64,000 nucleotides of DNA, taken from Sedimenticola selenatireducens DSM 17993 (lineage in GTDB: Bacteria; Pseudomonadota; Gammaproteobacteria; Chromatiales; Chromatiaceae). A program made the translations under genes and the position numbers. The stretch is from assembly GCF_000428045.1 (NCBI RefSeq), contig NZ_ATZE01000007.1, positions 177,839 through 241,838 on the forward strand. Reading direction: 5' to 3'. The first letter of the stretch is position 1. Every line of letters begins with the position of its first letter. The notes under the pieces were generated by a model. That model saw only the letters and a list, made by a program, of their open reading frames with translations, made no database searches and was not told where the DNA came from. Positions 8,513 through 17,226 of this stretch are shown here, piece by piece.

Positions 8513-9516
8513 GCCGGCTGATGAATCTGCAGCAACAGACCCTGGTGGCGCTCCTCGTCATACTGGTTTGTCTGCTGTTTGCCGCCTCGCTGTTTGTTGG
8601 CGCCAACCCCCTGCCGGTGCTGCAGGCGGCGCGTGAGAGCCTGCTGGATACGCCCACCGTGATCGGCCTGATCTTCGGAGAGATCCGCTTGCCGCGAGCG
8701 TTGATCGCCCTGTTTACCGGTGCCACCCTGGGTCTGGCCGGTGCCGCCATGCAGGGACTGTTGCGCAATCCTCTGGCCAGTCCCGGGCTGATCGGCAGCG
8801 CCAGTGGCGCCGCACTTGGCGCGGTGGGGATGCTCTATTTCGGCCTGGGTGCGCTGTTGCCGCTGGCTGTTCCCATGGGGGGCATGGTTGGTGCGCTGCT
8901 GGCTACCTTTCTGGTCTACCTGATGGCTGGCCGGGAGGCCGGTACCCTCACCCTGATCCTCGCCGGCGTGGCGATCAATGCCCTGGCACTGGCGATGATA
9001 TCGCTGCTGCTGAATCTGGCGCCCAGCCCCTATGCGGTACGGGAGATCGTACTCTGGATGATGGGTTCCATCGCCAATCACAGCATGCATGATCTCTGGA
9101 CCCTGTTACCCGGTGTCCTGCTGGGCTGGCTGCTTCTGCTGGGTACCGGCCGATCCCTGGATGCGCTGACCCTGGGAGAGGAGACCGCCAGCACCATGGG
9201 TATCTCGCTCACCCGGCTACGCTGGCGTATCTTTCTGGCGATCGCGTTGTCGGTCGGTTCGGCGGTTTCCATCACCGGTTCCATCGGCTTTATCGGTCTG
9301 GTGGTGCCCCATCTGTTGCGGCCACTGGTTGGTTTTCAGCCCTCGCGGCTATTGCTCACCAGCGCCCTGGGCGGTGCTGCATTGCTACTGGCGGCGGATA
9401 TCGCTACCCGCCTGTTTCCGGCCGGCTCCGATATCAAGGTTGGAGTGCTGACCTCACTGGTGGGAGCGCCATTCTTCCTCTATCTCATACTCAAGAGCCG
9501 GCGGTACCAGCTATGA
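8509..9516 (+). CDS. btuC: Cobalamin ABC transporter permease (BtuC/FecCD family)
   Basis: This 335-residue integral inner-membrane protein of the FecCD family has about 9-10 hydrophobic segments. Family motifs include LPRALIALFTGATLGLAGAA near residue 63 and a C-terminal GFIGLVVPHLLRPLVG cytoplasmic coupling region. It overlaps both neighbours by 4 bases, so translation is coupled with the binding protein and the ATPase. It would form the translocation channel of the B12 importer. Confidence 0.92.
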   Translation: MSRLMNLQQQTLVALLVILVCLLFAASLFVGANPLPVLQAARESLLDTPTVIGLIFGEIRLPRALIALFTGATLGLAGAAMQGLLRNPLASPGLIGSASGAALGAVGMLYFGLGALLPLAVPMGGMVGALLATFLVYLMAGREAGTLTLILAGVAINALALAMISLLLNLAPSPYAVREIVLWMMGSIANHSMHDLWTLLPGVLLGWLLLLGTGRSLDALTLGEETASTMGISLTRLRWRIFLAIALSVGSAVSITGSIGFIGLVVPHLLRPLVGFQPSRLLLTSALGGAALLLAADIATRLFPAGSDIKVGVLTSLVGAPFFLYLILKSRRYQL

Positions 9517-10292
9517 ATCGGCTGCACGGTACCGGTCTGACGGTGTCACTGGGGGGCGTCACCATCCTGAATGGGGTCGACTTCAATCTGAAAGCGGGTG
9601 AAATGCTCGGCCTGATCGGTCCCAACGGGGCCGGCAAGACCACGTTGTTGCGGGTATTGGCCGGCCTGCTGAAACCCCGGTCGGGAACCCTGTGCTGGGA
9701 GGAGGCGGATTATCTGCAACTGTCTCCCCAGGAGCGGGCCAAACGCCTCTCCTATCTGGCCCAGAGTGGCACCGCCCACTGGCCGATGAGTGTTGAACGC
9801 CTGGTTGCCCTGGGACGTCTGCCCCATCTCTCCGACTGGCAGCGACCGGGGGAGACGGATCAGGCGCTGATTGCGCAGGTGATGGCGGAAACCGACCTGA
9901 ACGATTTTCGTACGCGGCAGTTCAATACCCTCTCCGGGGGGGAACGCTCCCGGGTGCTGCTGGCGCGTGCCCTGGTGGCGGAGCCCCAGGTGTTGTTGGC
10001 GGACGAACCGGTGGCGGCGCTCGATCTGGCGCACCAGATCGAGGTGATGTCACTGCTGCAGTGCTACTGCCAAAAGGGCGGAGCGGCGGTGGTGGTGCTG
10101 CATGATCTGCGGCTGGCGGCGCACTACTGCCACCGCCTGATGCTGCTGGTGGCGGGTGAAACCCTGGCCGAAGGAAGCCCGGAGTCGGTGTTGACCGGAG
10201 AGAACATGGCGCATGCCTTTGGGGTGCGACTCAACAGTGCCGCGGCCTCGATTGCGGAGACGCTGAAACTGCCCTGGGAGAGAAGCCTCTAA
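9513..10292 (+). CDS. btuD: Cobalamin ABC transporter ATP-binding protein (BtuD type)
   Basis: This 259-residue ABC ATPase has Walker A GPNGAGKTT, signature LSGGERSRVLLARAL, Walker B VLLADEPVAALD and a switch histidine in VVVLHDLRLAAHYC. It powers import through the preceding permease. It overlaps that gene by 4 bases, and rsmE begins 3 bases after its stop, so the operon continues into rsmE. Confidence 0.92.
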   Translation: MNRLHGTGLTVSLGGVTILNGVDFNLKAGEMLGLIGPNGAGKTTLLRVLAGLLKPRSGTLCWEEADYLQLSPQERAKRLSYLAQSGTAHWPMSVERLVALGRLPHLSDWQRPGETDQALIAQVMAETDLNDFRTRQFNTLSGGERSRVLLARALVAEPQVLLADEPVAALDLAHQIEVMSLLQCYCQKGGAAVVVLHDLRLAAHYCHRLMLLVAGETLAEGSPESVLTGENMAHAFGVRLNSAAASIAETLKLPWERSL

Positions 10293-10295
10293 GCC

Positions 10296-11012
10296 ATGAA
10301 TCTGCTGCTGCTGGAACCAGAGGACCTGATTGAGAGCAATATTGCGGTGATCCGCGGTCATCGGCTGCAACATATTCTCGATGTGCATCGCGCGCAACCG
10401 GGTGATCGCCTCAAGGCGGGTCTGCTCAACGGTAAGATGGGCCAAGCGGAGATCCTGACCCTGGATCGGCAGCAGGCGACACTGCGGCTTGAGTTGAACG
10501 AGCCGGCACCCGACGGGTTGCCGCTTATACTGGTGCTGGCCCTGCCGCGTCCCAAGATGTTGCGCCGCTGTCTGCGTATGGTTGCGGAACTCGGTATTAA
10601 GCGACTCTACCTGATCCACAGTTTTCGGGTGGAGAAGAGTTACTGGCAGAGTCCCCTGCTGTCGGCGGGTGAGATACACCGGACCCTGCGGGAGGGACTT
10701 GAGCAGGCGAAAGATACCCGGTTGCCGCAGGTTGAGATCAGAAAACGTTTCAAGCCCTTTGTCGAAGATGAACTGCCCGGACTGTTGGCAGGGAGGCTGG
10801 GGCTGGTGGCTCATCCCTATGCCGGGAGCGCCGGTAATCCCGCGCTGTCGTCGGAGCGACCGGCGCTGATCTGTGTCGGACCCGAAGGTGGGTTTATTCC
10901 CTACGAAGTCGAGAAGCTGCTGGCAGCGGGGTGCTCGCCGCTGGATCTGGGCGAGCGTATTTACCGGGTGGAGACGTTCCTGCCGTTGCTGGTGGGGCGA
11001 CTGTTCCACTGA
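10296..11012 (+). CDS. rsmE: 16S rRNA (uracil-1498-N3)-methyltransferase
   Basis: RsmE methylates U1498 of 16S rRNA using S-adenosylmethionine. The 238 residues are the usual length. An N-terminal PUA-like domain (HRLQHILDVHRAQPGDRLKA) precedes a SPOUT-type knotted domain whose C-terminal motif is visible (GPEGGFIPYEVEKLL, then LGERIYRVET). It is the last gene of the B12 operon and so is possibly also affected by the riboswitch. The prophage begins shortly after its stop. Confidence 0.95.
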   Translation: MNLLLLEPEDLIESNIAVIRGHRLQHILDVHRAQPGDRLKAGLLNGKMGQAEILTLDRQQATLRLELNEPAPDGLPLILVLALPRPKMLRRCLRMVAELGIKRLYLIHSFRVEKSYWQSPLLSAGEIHRTLREGLEQAKDTRLPQVEIRKRFKPFVEDELPGLLAGRLGLVAHPYAGSAGNPALSSERPALICVGPEGGFIPYEVEKLLAAGCSPLDLGERIYRVETFLPLLVGRLFH

Positions 11013-11181
11013 GGCTCCTGGGGTCCAATACCGTTTATCGTTAAAACCCTGTTGTAGCGCGTCACGATAATTCAGCGGAAAATGCAAGATAAAGCAATTT
11101 TCGTAAATTGCACAGGGTGAACACAAAATTACACTCTATGAAGCCTTGGATCAGTAGGTACAGCCGAAAATAAGGCGATTA

Positions 11182-11526
11182 CTACTCCTCCAGGAAATAC
11201 ATCTTTGACTCAAGATCAGTAAAATCCGCCATGATTTTGGTCACAAAGGCCTCCTCACACGCTTTCTTGCACTCAGTAACAAGATTCTTGACTGCCTGAA
11301 ACAGCAGTTCCTTTTCATGGTCTGAAGCGCATTCAGGGTAGGGAAGGTCAACCATCAGCTGAAATTCCATTTTCACATACTTAGAGAAGCGGTCTCGCAG
11401 GCGTTTGGATATGACCTCTGCGGCCTGATCGGATTGGCCGGCTTGCTTCACCTGCCTGTGGATATGACGCTCACAGGAATCTAATATCTGCTTCTCCACG
11501 GCGGGGAATTTTAGTGGTTCACTCAT
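11182..11526 (-). CDS. Hypothetical phage protein
   Basis: I do not recognise this family. It is a 114-residue, helical, charged protein without a signal peptide or membrane segment, containing SKYVKMEFQLMVDLPYPEC and several cysteines spread through the chain. It begins 25 bases downstream of the tape measure stop on the same strand and is the last recognisable phage gene before the prophage end. Its position suggests a late gene, but no function can be assigned. Confidence 0.6.
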   Translation of the reverse strand: MSEPLKFPAVEKQILDSCERHIHRQVKQAGQSDQAAEVISKRLRDRFSKYVKMEFQLMVDLPYPECASDHEKELLFQAVKNLVTECKKACEEAFVTKIMADFTDLESKMYFLEE

Positions 11527-11551
11527 AAATATACCTTTTGGGGCACTTGTT

Positions 11552-13957
11552 TCAGGCGAGTATCTGGCGAATACCTGTTGAATTCCTTAGTATCACGTTC
11601 ATGATAACTTTTTCTCCTGCGGCGCTGCCCATGCTTTCGGTGACAAATCGCGGGTCAACAGAATTGATGATCCTGAAATTGGCGGAGGCCTGACTTTCGC
11701 CACCGGCCTGGTTCATCCTGTGGCGTGGGTCCGAAGGAGTAAGCACCTCTTCTCCACGCTTAAGCACTGCTGGCACCTCATCAGGCTTGATGCCGGCAAT
11801 ACCGCCTGAGTGGTAACGGGGGGCATTGACGAATGCCAGGGGAGACACCTGGCGAACAGGCCCGCTACCAGCAATACCCCCCGTATGATGTACCCCGGCA
11901 GCCAGGGTTGAAAAAATCGAGCTGGGATCACCACCGGCCATACTGGTGAAGAAGCTGCGCAGGATCTGTTGCGCGAGCAGCTCGGACACCATCCGGTGGA
12001 TGGTTTGAACAAAGCCAGCCAGCATACCATCTAGCCCCTCATTGAATGGATCGAACAGGAAGTCGGCAAAGGCACTTTGGATATTCCTACCTGCTTGAAT
12101 GGCAAACTGGTCCATCTCATTGGCGGTTTCCTCAGCCTTGCCGTTCAGTTCGTCCATCCTTTCCTGGACGTTAAGGGTGGCCGCTGCCCACTCTTCCCAG
12201 GACAGCTTTCCGGCATTCAAGAGCACATCGAGCTGCTCCATTTCCCGCCGCAACGGCTCCATTGGATCCAGCGTATCCCGGATGGCCTGGGCCGCCAGGT
12301 CGAGTGATTCCAGCCATGCCTGGTATTCTGCATTTTCGGCTTTAACGGCCTCTTCAGAGGCCTTTACCACAGCTTCAAATGCCTCTTCAGCAGCAATCTC
12401 TTCCCGCAGGGCCTGGCGTTTGGCAATCAGGGCTTCGGTTGACTGCCGAACGGAGTCAGCCAAGGCTTTGTCTTTGGCGGCTGCGATAGCCTGTTCGGTC
12501 TGGTACCGGAGCAGCTCATCCGCCGTGAGGCCCAGCGTTTCGCGTTGTTGAGTCAGGCGATCAATGAATTTCTTCAAGGAGTCATCGGCCTCATCGGCAC
12601 CCTCACCAATTCCCTTGATTCCGGATTTTGTAGACTTGGCCGCCGTGGCCAGATCATGGGCCCGCCGCTTGGCTTCATTCAGGTATCTGTTAACGTCGCC
12701 CAGCTTGTTGAACAACCGGGAAAACTCCCGACCACTGGTAAACTTTATCTCCTGCTGTAGCCGCTCTCTGTCTGCCTCTGCCTTTGCAATGGATGCTTGC
12801 AGTTGGGCCAGCTCAACGCCTTTCAGGTCTCCCTGTAGTTGCTTGAGCTTGGCCGAGTAGTTTTCTGTTGATGATGCCGCATCATCGCTGTTGCTTTTCC
12901 ATACAGCTAACGCTGTGGCGGCGGTAATGATCACACCGACTGGTCCACCCAGAAACTTTAACGCGCCCTTAGCTAGGTTGGCAGACAGGGTTAAGGCATC
13001 AACCTTCAGGGCGCTTGCCGTCGCTGATGCCCCCATAATCATCATTGCTCGACTGGCAAATAGGGCATTGGCAGCCATCGATCCCAATGCCGGGCCTGCA
13101 ATGCGTGCCACCAGCAGACCACTCACGCCAATGGCCGCCTCATCCAGGTGACCGACTAAAACCTTGAGATCGTCACCCAGTTCCTTGACGGTTTCATCAG
13201 AAAACGCCATCTCATCTTTCATTTCGCGCAGGTAGTCACTGACCCCTAACGCAATGATCTCGCCGAGCTGTTCACGCAGATCCCCCAGGGCCATATCAAA
13301 CTGGTCGATGCCACCGGTAGCGGTTTCGCCGAGTTTCTTGTTAACCCCAGATACCTGTGATTCCATCTCCTCCAGAATTTTGACAAAGTCCTTAGACTTC
13401 TTCGTCTCATCACTGAATGTGATACCCACCAGCGCCAATTCTCCCACCATGCCCATGCTGGCCTTGCCGACCATGTTGGCGGCACCGACCACATCACCCT
13501 TCATCTTTGCGGCCAGGTCGACCATCAAGCGGGTGGCGCGGGGAAGCAGATCGTCGCTGATTTTACTGTAAGTGGTGAGGAAGCTCTGGCCCTGGATGAT
13601 TGCTTCATCCCCGATAATGCCTTCCCCCTGAAGCTGCGAAGCCAGGGCTTGCAGTTGGCCAGACAGTCCTTGTGTGGTGCGCCCCATCGATGCCAGGGAC
13701 GCATCCAGACCAGCAACGGCCTGCTCCTGCACTTTAAAGTCACTTATCAGGCGTCTGGCGGTAGCCACACTGAACGCCGCCCCAATGGCTGCGCCCAGTG
13801 CCGTATAGGCGCCGGTGAGCTTGCTGATACCCTTGCTGGATTTCTCGCCCGCCTTGCCCTGATCAAGGATCTCTTTTTCAGAGCGTTGCAGGTCACGGAT
13901 TGCCTTATCGACTTCCGCTTTGATGCGTATTGCAAGAGTGAGATTTTTATCCGCCAT
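11552..13957 (-). CDS. Phage tail tape measure protein
   Basis: Tape measure proteins set the length of phage tails. The 801 residues include an N-terminal coiled region (IRIKAEVDKAIRDLQRSEKE), hydrophobic Ala/Gly-rich helices in the middle (about residues 280-350), more coiled-coil to about residue 650, and a C-terminal segment with HSGGIAGIKPDEVPAVLKRG near residue 740, typical of lambda-gpH-like proteins. The ATG overlaps the end of the frameshifted chaperone reading frame, which is the conserved arrangement for tail chaperone and tape measure genes. It is long enough to be intact. Confidence 0.9.
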   Translation of the reverse strand: MADKNLTLAIRIKAEVDKAIRDLQRSEKEILDQGKAGEKSSKGISKLTGAYTALGAAIGAAFSVATARRLISDFKVQEQAVAGLDASLASMGRTTQGLSGQLQALASQLQGEGIIGDEAIIQGQSFLTTYSKISDDLLPRATRLMVDLAAKMKGDVVGAANMVGKASMGMVGELALVGITFSDETKKSKDFVKILEEMESQVSGVNKKLGETATGGIDQFDMALGDLREQLGEIIALGVSDYLREMKDEMAFSDETVKELGDDLKVLVGHLDEAAIGVSGLLVARIAGPALGSMAANALFASRAMMIMGASATASALKVDALTLSANLAKGALKFLGGPVGVIITAATALAVWKSNSDDAASSTENYSAKLKQLQGDLKGVELAQLQASIAKAEADRERLQQEIKFTSGREFSRLFNKLGDVNRYLNEAKRRAHDLATAAKSTKSGIKGIGEGADEADDSLKKFIDRLTQQRETLGLTADELLRYQTEQAIAAAKDKALADSVRQSTEALIAKRQALREEIAAEEAFEAVVKASEEAVKAENAEYQAWLESLDLAAQAIRDTLDPMEPLRREMEQLDVLLNAGKLSWEEWAAATLNVQERMDELNGKAEETANEMDQFAIQAGRNIQSAFADFLFDPFNEGLDGMLAGFVQTIHRMVSELLAQQILRSFFTSMAGGDPSSIFSTLAAGVHHTGGIAGSGPVRQVSPLAFVNAPRYHSGGIAGIKPDEVPAVLKRGEEVLTPSDPRHRMNQAGGESQASANFRIINSVDPRFVTESMGSAAGEKVIMNVILRNSTGIRQILA

Positions 13958-14566
13958 AGGGTTCTCTCAGCATTTCAAGTGCTTCTGTTGCTGTACCGAA
14001 GTTCATAGCCGCATTAATATCGCAAATCCGGATTGCCCTGGTTTCATGGTCATGCTTTAAGGCGTAGTCAAAGAAGAGAAGCAGCTGCCGACGCGTATAA
14101 CCATTCAACTGCTCTTTTGCATGGCCGTGGGCGATGAGTGTGGCGAAGACGGATCCCCATCCGAGTGATTTTCCGCCTGTCGATTCCTCATCTTGGGCAC
14201 CAGCAGCGCCAACAGGCGGCGGACGAAAAAACTCTGATTCACACTCCAGAAAGTGGTGGACAAAATCGTACCGTCTTTATCGGAAAGCCCTTTTACCCAA
14301 TCCACCTCACGGTTAACCGAAGCCGCCAAGAGTTGAGTGAATTCCTCCGCATGACTTGAAAAAACAGATAACAGACGGTTTATATCGATTGTCTCCCAGT
14401 CTTCACCAATATCGGCAAATGACTGGATAATCGGCATCGCCGTTGGTTCAAGCTTGAGTGATTCATAAAAGCGAAATTCACGGACCGTAACAGTTTCTCC
14501 GGTGGTTAATGTAATGTCTCGGTCCGGAATCAATATTTCCAGTTCTTCTTGAGGCGATGTCGTCAT
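13947..14566 (-). CDS. Tail assembly chaperone, -1 frameshift (gpGT-like) product
   Basis: At 14231-14225 (minus strand) the shorter chaperone frame contains a perfect X-XXY-YYZ slippery heptamer, T-TTT-TTC. From there the -1 frame stays open for 92 codons, beginning RPPPVGAAGAQDEES and ending EALEMLREPYGG, and stops at 13947-13949. The slipped product is 114 + 92 = 206 residues. Its stop overlaps the tape measure ATG (TATGGCGGATAA), exactly as in lambda G/GT-H and many tailed phages. The downstream part contains QLLLFFDYALKHDHETRAI and reads as normal protein. In the family the long form bridges chaperone and tape measure during tail assembly. The slippery site is seen; frameshifting itself is inferred. 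Confidence 0.82.
14105..14566 (-). CDS. Tail assembly chaperone, unshifted (gpG-like) product
   Basis: This is the zero-frame product of 153 residues: EELEILIPDRDITLTTGETV at the N-terminus, a helical middle (INRLLSVFSSHAEEFTQLLA) and a Ser/Pro-rich tail after the slippery site. Position directly upstream of the tape measure gene and the overlapping -1 frame identify it as a tail assembly chaperone of the gpG/Mu-gp41 type. Short and long forms are both normally needed for tail assembly. Confidence 0.8.
   Translation of the reverse strand: MTTSPQEELEILIPDRDITLTTGETVTVREFRFYESLKLEPTAMPIIQSFADIGEDWETIDINRLLSVFSSHAEEFTQLLAASVNREVDWVKGLSDKDGTILSTTFWSVNQSFFVRRLLALLVPKMRNRQAENHSDGDPSSPHSSPTAMQKSS
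14225..14231 (-). other. Slippery heptamer T-TTT-TTC for -1 frameshifting
   Basis: The plus strand reads GAAAAAA, so the minus strand reads TTTTTTC with the zero frame split T-TTT-TTC. It lies in the tail chaperone gene at the codons for Phe113-Phe114. Re-pairing to TTT-TTT is favourable, and the -1 frame is open from here to 13947. Confidence 0.8.
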
Positions 14567-14620
14567 GTCATTCTCATAGGATTAGATAAATAGACTAAAC
14601 GGCGCGACCGTAAATCCGGC

Positions 14621-15343
14621 TCACTTAGAAAGTGCGTATTCATCAGGCGATAAACCAAGTTGCTGGCATATCTCCAGCTCGACTTCGGTAACTCCATAGC
14701 ATGATGCAAGGGCAGAGCTATCGACGCAGTAACTATCGATTTCCTTTTGCCTGGCATACTCTTCAGTACTGATTCCCATCATTGAGCAGATGGCAATCTC
14801 CTCCTTTCCAAGGGTTGGCTTTAATGTTTCAATGACATTTCCTTGTGACTTGGCTGCTGCTGTAATGGGTATTTCCGGCAAGCTGGAAAGTGCAGGCGTG
14901 TTTGTGAGTGCAATGTGCAAAATATCCAGCACTTCACCTGTTTTCTTGCTATAGGAAAAGACAGGCGAGATGTAGCGATACTCTTTCGCCTTGAGATAGG
15001 CTTTTGCTTTGGGCGTCCATTCGGTACCTACCGCATAGATGCCCCGATTCTCTTTCAGTTCCAAATCCTTTATCCAGCCTGCAGCCGGTGCAGGGAGGCC
15101 ATTTTTAGCTGATTCAAGGGTCTGGTGTTCATAGTCAATGAGAAGTGGTTTCCTCCGACTACGAACCTTCCGAATCACATTCAATGCATTGGCCAACGTC
15201 AGACGCCAAGTCGGTATATCTCTTGGCCGCCCATCACTTGCCCTAAAGTCGCCAAGAGGAACAATCTGGAATGCTTTGTCTTGGTCATTGGGTGCCAGGG
15301 AGCAGCTGGCGAAGCCGATCAATGGTGAGTAAGCATTTTTCAT
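14621..15343 (-). CDS. Mu I-like prohead protease/scaffold protein
   Basis: This 240-residue protein resembles the Mu gpI family, the prohead maturation protease whose C-terminal part acts as scaffold. Visible family features are LIGFASCSLAP at the start, LLIDYEHQTLESAKNG, PAAGWIKDLELKENRGIYA, and YISPVFSYSKKTGEVLDILH followed by ALTNTPAL. Two short C-terminal repeats (ICSMMGISTEEYA and ICQQLGLSPDEYA) are also usual for the family. It is shorter than Mu gpI (about 360 residues). No head genes follow it, which is unusual and points to a deletion between head and tail modules. Confidence 0.82.
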   Translation of the reverse strand: MKNAYSPLIGFASCSLAPNDQDKAFQIVPLGDFRASDGRPRDIPTWRLTLANALNVIRKVRSRRKPLLIDYEHQTLESAKNGLPAPAAGWIKDLELKENRGIYAVGTEWTPKAKAYLKAKEYRYISPVFSYSKKTGEVLDILHIALTNTPALSSLPEIPITAAAKSQGNVIETLKPTLGKEEIAICSMMGISTEEYARQKEIDSYCVDSSALASCYGVTEVELEICQQLGLSPDEYALSK

Positions 15344-15398
15344 GTTCCTATACCTTCGTCAATTCCTGTACTGGCCCGCGCATTTTTCTGTATCACCG

Positions 15399-15674
15399 TC
15401 ATACGATACCGAACAGCGCATCGAGATCGGCAGGGTTTTCCTGGTAATAGGCCCTCAGTGCGCTCCTCGCTGGCCCCATTGCTCCCTTGGCCTGTTGGGC
15501 AATACCGAGCGCCTCTTTGTATTCATTCTTATACTGTGGATACTTAGGGTCGTCCTTGTCAGCACCACGGGCGGCAAGCACTTTATCTTCGAGAATAAAG
15601 ACTCTCATTTCTGCATTGGCTCGCGCGATTGCAGCGGCATTCAGCGCATCGGTTAACTCAGCGGGTACGGGCAT
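15399..15674 (-). CDS. Hypothetical phage protein
   Basis: I do not recognise this 91-residue protein. It is Ala-rich and helical (ELTDALNAAAIARANAEMRV) with a hydrophilic middle (DKDDPKYPQYKNEYKEALG) and no membrane segment. An AGGAG ribosome-binding site precedes the ATG, which supports expression. It sits between a coiled-coil protein and the protease in the same direction. Confidence 0.6.
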   Translation of the reverse strand: MPVPAELTDALNAAAIARANAEMRVFILEDKVLAARGADKDDPKYPQYKNEYKEALGIAQQAKGAMGPARSALRAYYQENPADLDALFGIV

Positions 15675-15728
15675 TCTTCAATCTCCTAAAATGGTGTTTG
15701 TGATAAAATGGCAATGTGACAGGTTAGT

Positions 15729-16766
15729 TTATGGCCAGCAGATACCCATGGCTTCAAACCGCTCACGCTCCGCCTTTACTGCATCAATCACTAGATCAGA
15801 GTTTGGATAGAGACCTTTGAAAAGAATCCCTGGTCCTACTGTCGGTGCCACCGGATTAATCAGACTGTCTGGAATAAATGTTTGCCGCTCGTTTCCGGTC
15901 AGAAAAATAGGCGCAGAGCGCTCACCCTGCTCTGTAATCAGTCGCTCAAGGGCTGCAAGGCGTGTCAACGATACAATGGCCTGCTTTGCTTGTTCCTGAT
16001 AAACCTTGGCAACAGCTGCTGCCTCATTCATTAGAAACTGATCCATGATTTTTGGTGTTACCCGTTCAAGCTTTTCCAGGTCTAGCTTCAATACTTGCTG
16101 CTTTCGAACTAATCCGGAAATCACCTGGTTGGCACGGGCCGCCAGTTTTTCTTTTTCAGCCTGCTGCTCTGCATTTGCTTGCTCCATTTTTGCAATTTCA
16201 GCATCAATTGGATCAAGCTGTTCTTGGGTTGCCTCACCCAGAGCGATATCAGCCAGCAAGTCATCTCTTTTTTGGTGTAAATCGGCAAGGTCAAAAAAGC
16301 CATCCCTGGCATTCCCAACGAACCCATGTTGTTCATCTATCAACTCTTGGAGCTGCTGAATCTTTTCAGATAAATCGATTATGATTGATTGATGCACGGC
16401 GACTTCATCTGCAGATGCACCTTGGCCAAGAAAGTTAAGCTTTTTGTCAATGGCGGCCATTTCATCAGTAGCCTCCTGTATTGAATCCCGTAATCGGCTC
16501 AACTCCAAGGCGATGGCTTTTTCATCATTTTGATATTTCGTCAGCAAAGCACGACTGTCTTCAGTATTGCTGTTCAGATTACCCTTGATTGCATTCCTGA
16601 CGTCTCTTAATGATGTCTCCAATCCACGTACACTAATGCCTTTATTACCGACAGCTGATTTCAATTCAGCTTTCCGCTTTTCAAGTGTTTGCTTATTCGC
16701 CATTGTTTCAATGAGAGACTGATACGCCTTCTGTGAATTTTCCTGCTGTGATGTGAGGTTTTTCAT
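15729..16766 (-). CDS. Coiled-coil phage protein
   Basis: I do not recognise this 345-residue protein. It is largely predicted coiled coil: heptad-like Leu/Ala/Gln/Lys/Glu stretches run from about residue 5 to 250 (EEIHQ-poor, QLQELIDEQ-rich), and a non-coiled C-terminal part includes IFLTGNERQTFIPDSLINPV. Its ATG overlaps the mor stop by 4 bases (ATGA), so it is translationally coupled to the middle regulator. That coupling suggests it belongs to the middle or early-late operon rather than the structural late region. Confidence 0.65.
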   Translation of the reverse strand: MKNLTSQQENSQKAYQSLIETMANKQTLEKRKAELKSAVGNKGISVRGLETSLRDVRNAIKGNLNSNTEDSRALLTKYQNDEKAIALELSRLRDSIQEATDEMAAIDKKLNFLGQGASADEVAVHQSIIIDLSEKIQQLQELIDEQHGFVGNARDGFFDLADLHQKRDDLLADIALGEATQEQLDPIDAEIAKMEQANAEQQAEKEKLAARANQVISGLVRKQQVLKLDLEKLERVTPKIMDQFLMNEAAAVAKVYQEQAKQAIVSLTRLAALERLITEQGERSAPIFLTGNERQTFIPDSLINPVAPTVGPGILFKGLYPNSDLVIDAVKAERERFEAMGICWP

Positions 16767-17182
16767 TGGGGTTCCTGTGTTTGTTTAATACTTAATCTCC
16801 AGTCAGCCTGTTGAACTATTCGCCTGACAGATCGATCAGCAATACCTAACGCGAGCGCGACATCTCTTTCTGAGATGCCTGCCTTTCTCATCTCTACAAC
16901 CCGATTTGAAAAGAGATATTGCTTAATTCTTACGCCTGAGGGGATTTTTATATCCGTTCCTCCAGCTAATTGACACAGATGATGGATATCCGTGGAACTC
17001 AATCCAGTAAAACGAGCTGATGCATCCGATGTGCTACTTGGAATGTATATATCAGTCCCGCCATATGTTTTAATCAGCCAAAGGATTCCTGAGAGGGATA
17101 CCCTTTTCCCCAGAAGATTCTTGATGCCATTAGGAAGCAACGATCTCAATTTATCATCGGGGATATTGGCTATTTCGAACAT
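16763..17182 (-). CDS. mor: Mor-family middle transcription activator
   Basis: Mor activates the middle promoter of Mu-like phages by binding DNA as a dimer. This 139-residue protein contains two copies of the family's GGT-x-I-x-IP element (TYGGTDIYIPSS and LAGGTDIKIPSG) and a C-terminal helix-turn-helix (MRKAGISERDVALALGIADR then SVRRIV). Length and position between the early and late genes fit. A ribosome-binding GGAG stands before the ATG, and two matching palindromes lie 45-75 bases upstream. Confidence 0.85.
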   Translation of the reverse strand: MFEIANIPDDKLRSLLPNGIKNLLGKRVSLSGILWLIKTYGGTDIYIPSSTSDASARFTGLSSTDIHHLCQLAGGTDIKIPSGVRIKQYLFSNRVVEMRKAGISERDVALALGIADRSVRRIVQQADWRLSIKQTQEPQ

Positions 17183-17226
17183 TTACCGCTCCGCTTTACC
17201 GTGTGCAAATAAATGATACATCCCCC

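Noticed and set aside
10050..11126. 358-codon leftward open frame opposite btuD and rsmE
   Set aside because: It is antisense to two well-supported genes and its Gln/His/Arg-rich translation is typical of a shadow frame in GC-rich DNA.
14150..14200. GGCGGAAAAT as the chaperone slippery site
   Set aside because: The zero-frame codons GAA-AAT re-pair poorly after a -1 slip; T-TTT-TTC at 14231-14225 is a perfect site and leaves the -1 frame open.
16763..17182. Two GGT-x-I-x-IP elements in Mor as an unusual duplication
   Set aside because: Many Mor-family proteins, as I recall them, carry two such elements, so this supports identity rather than novelty.
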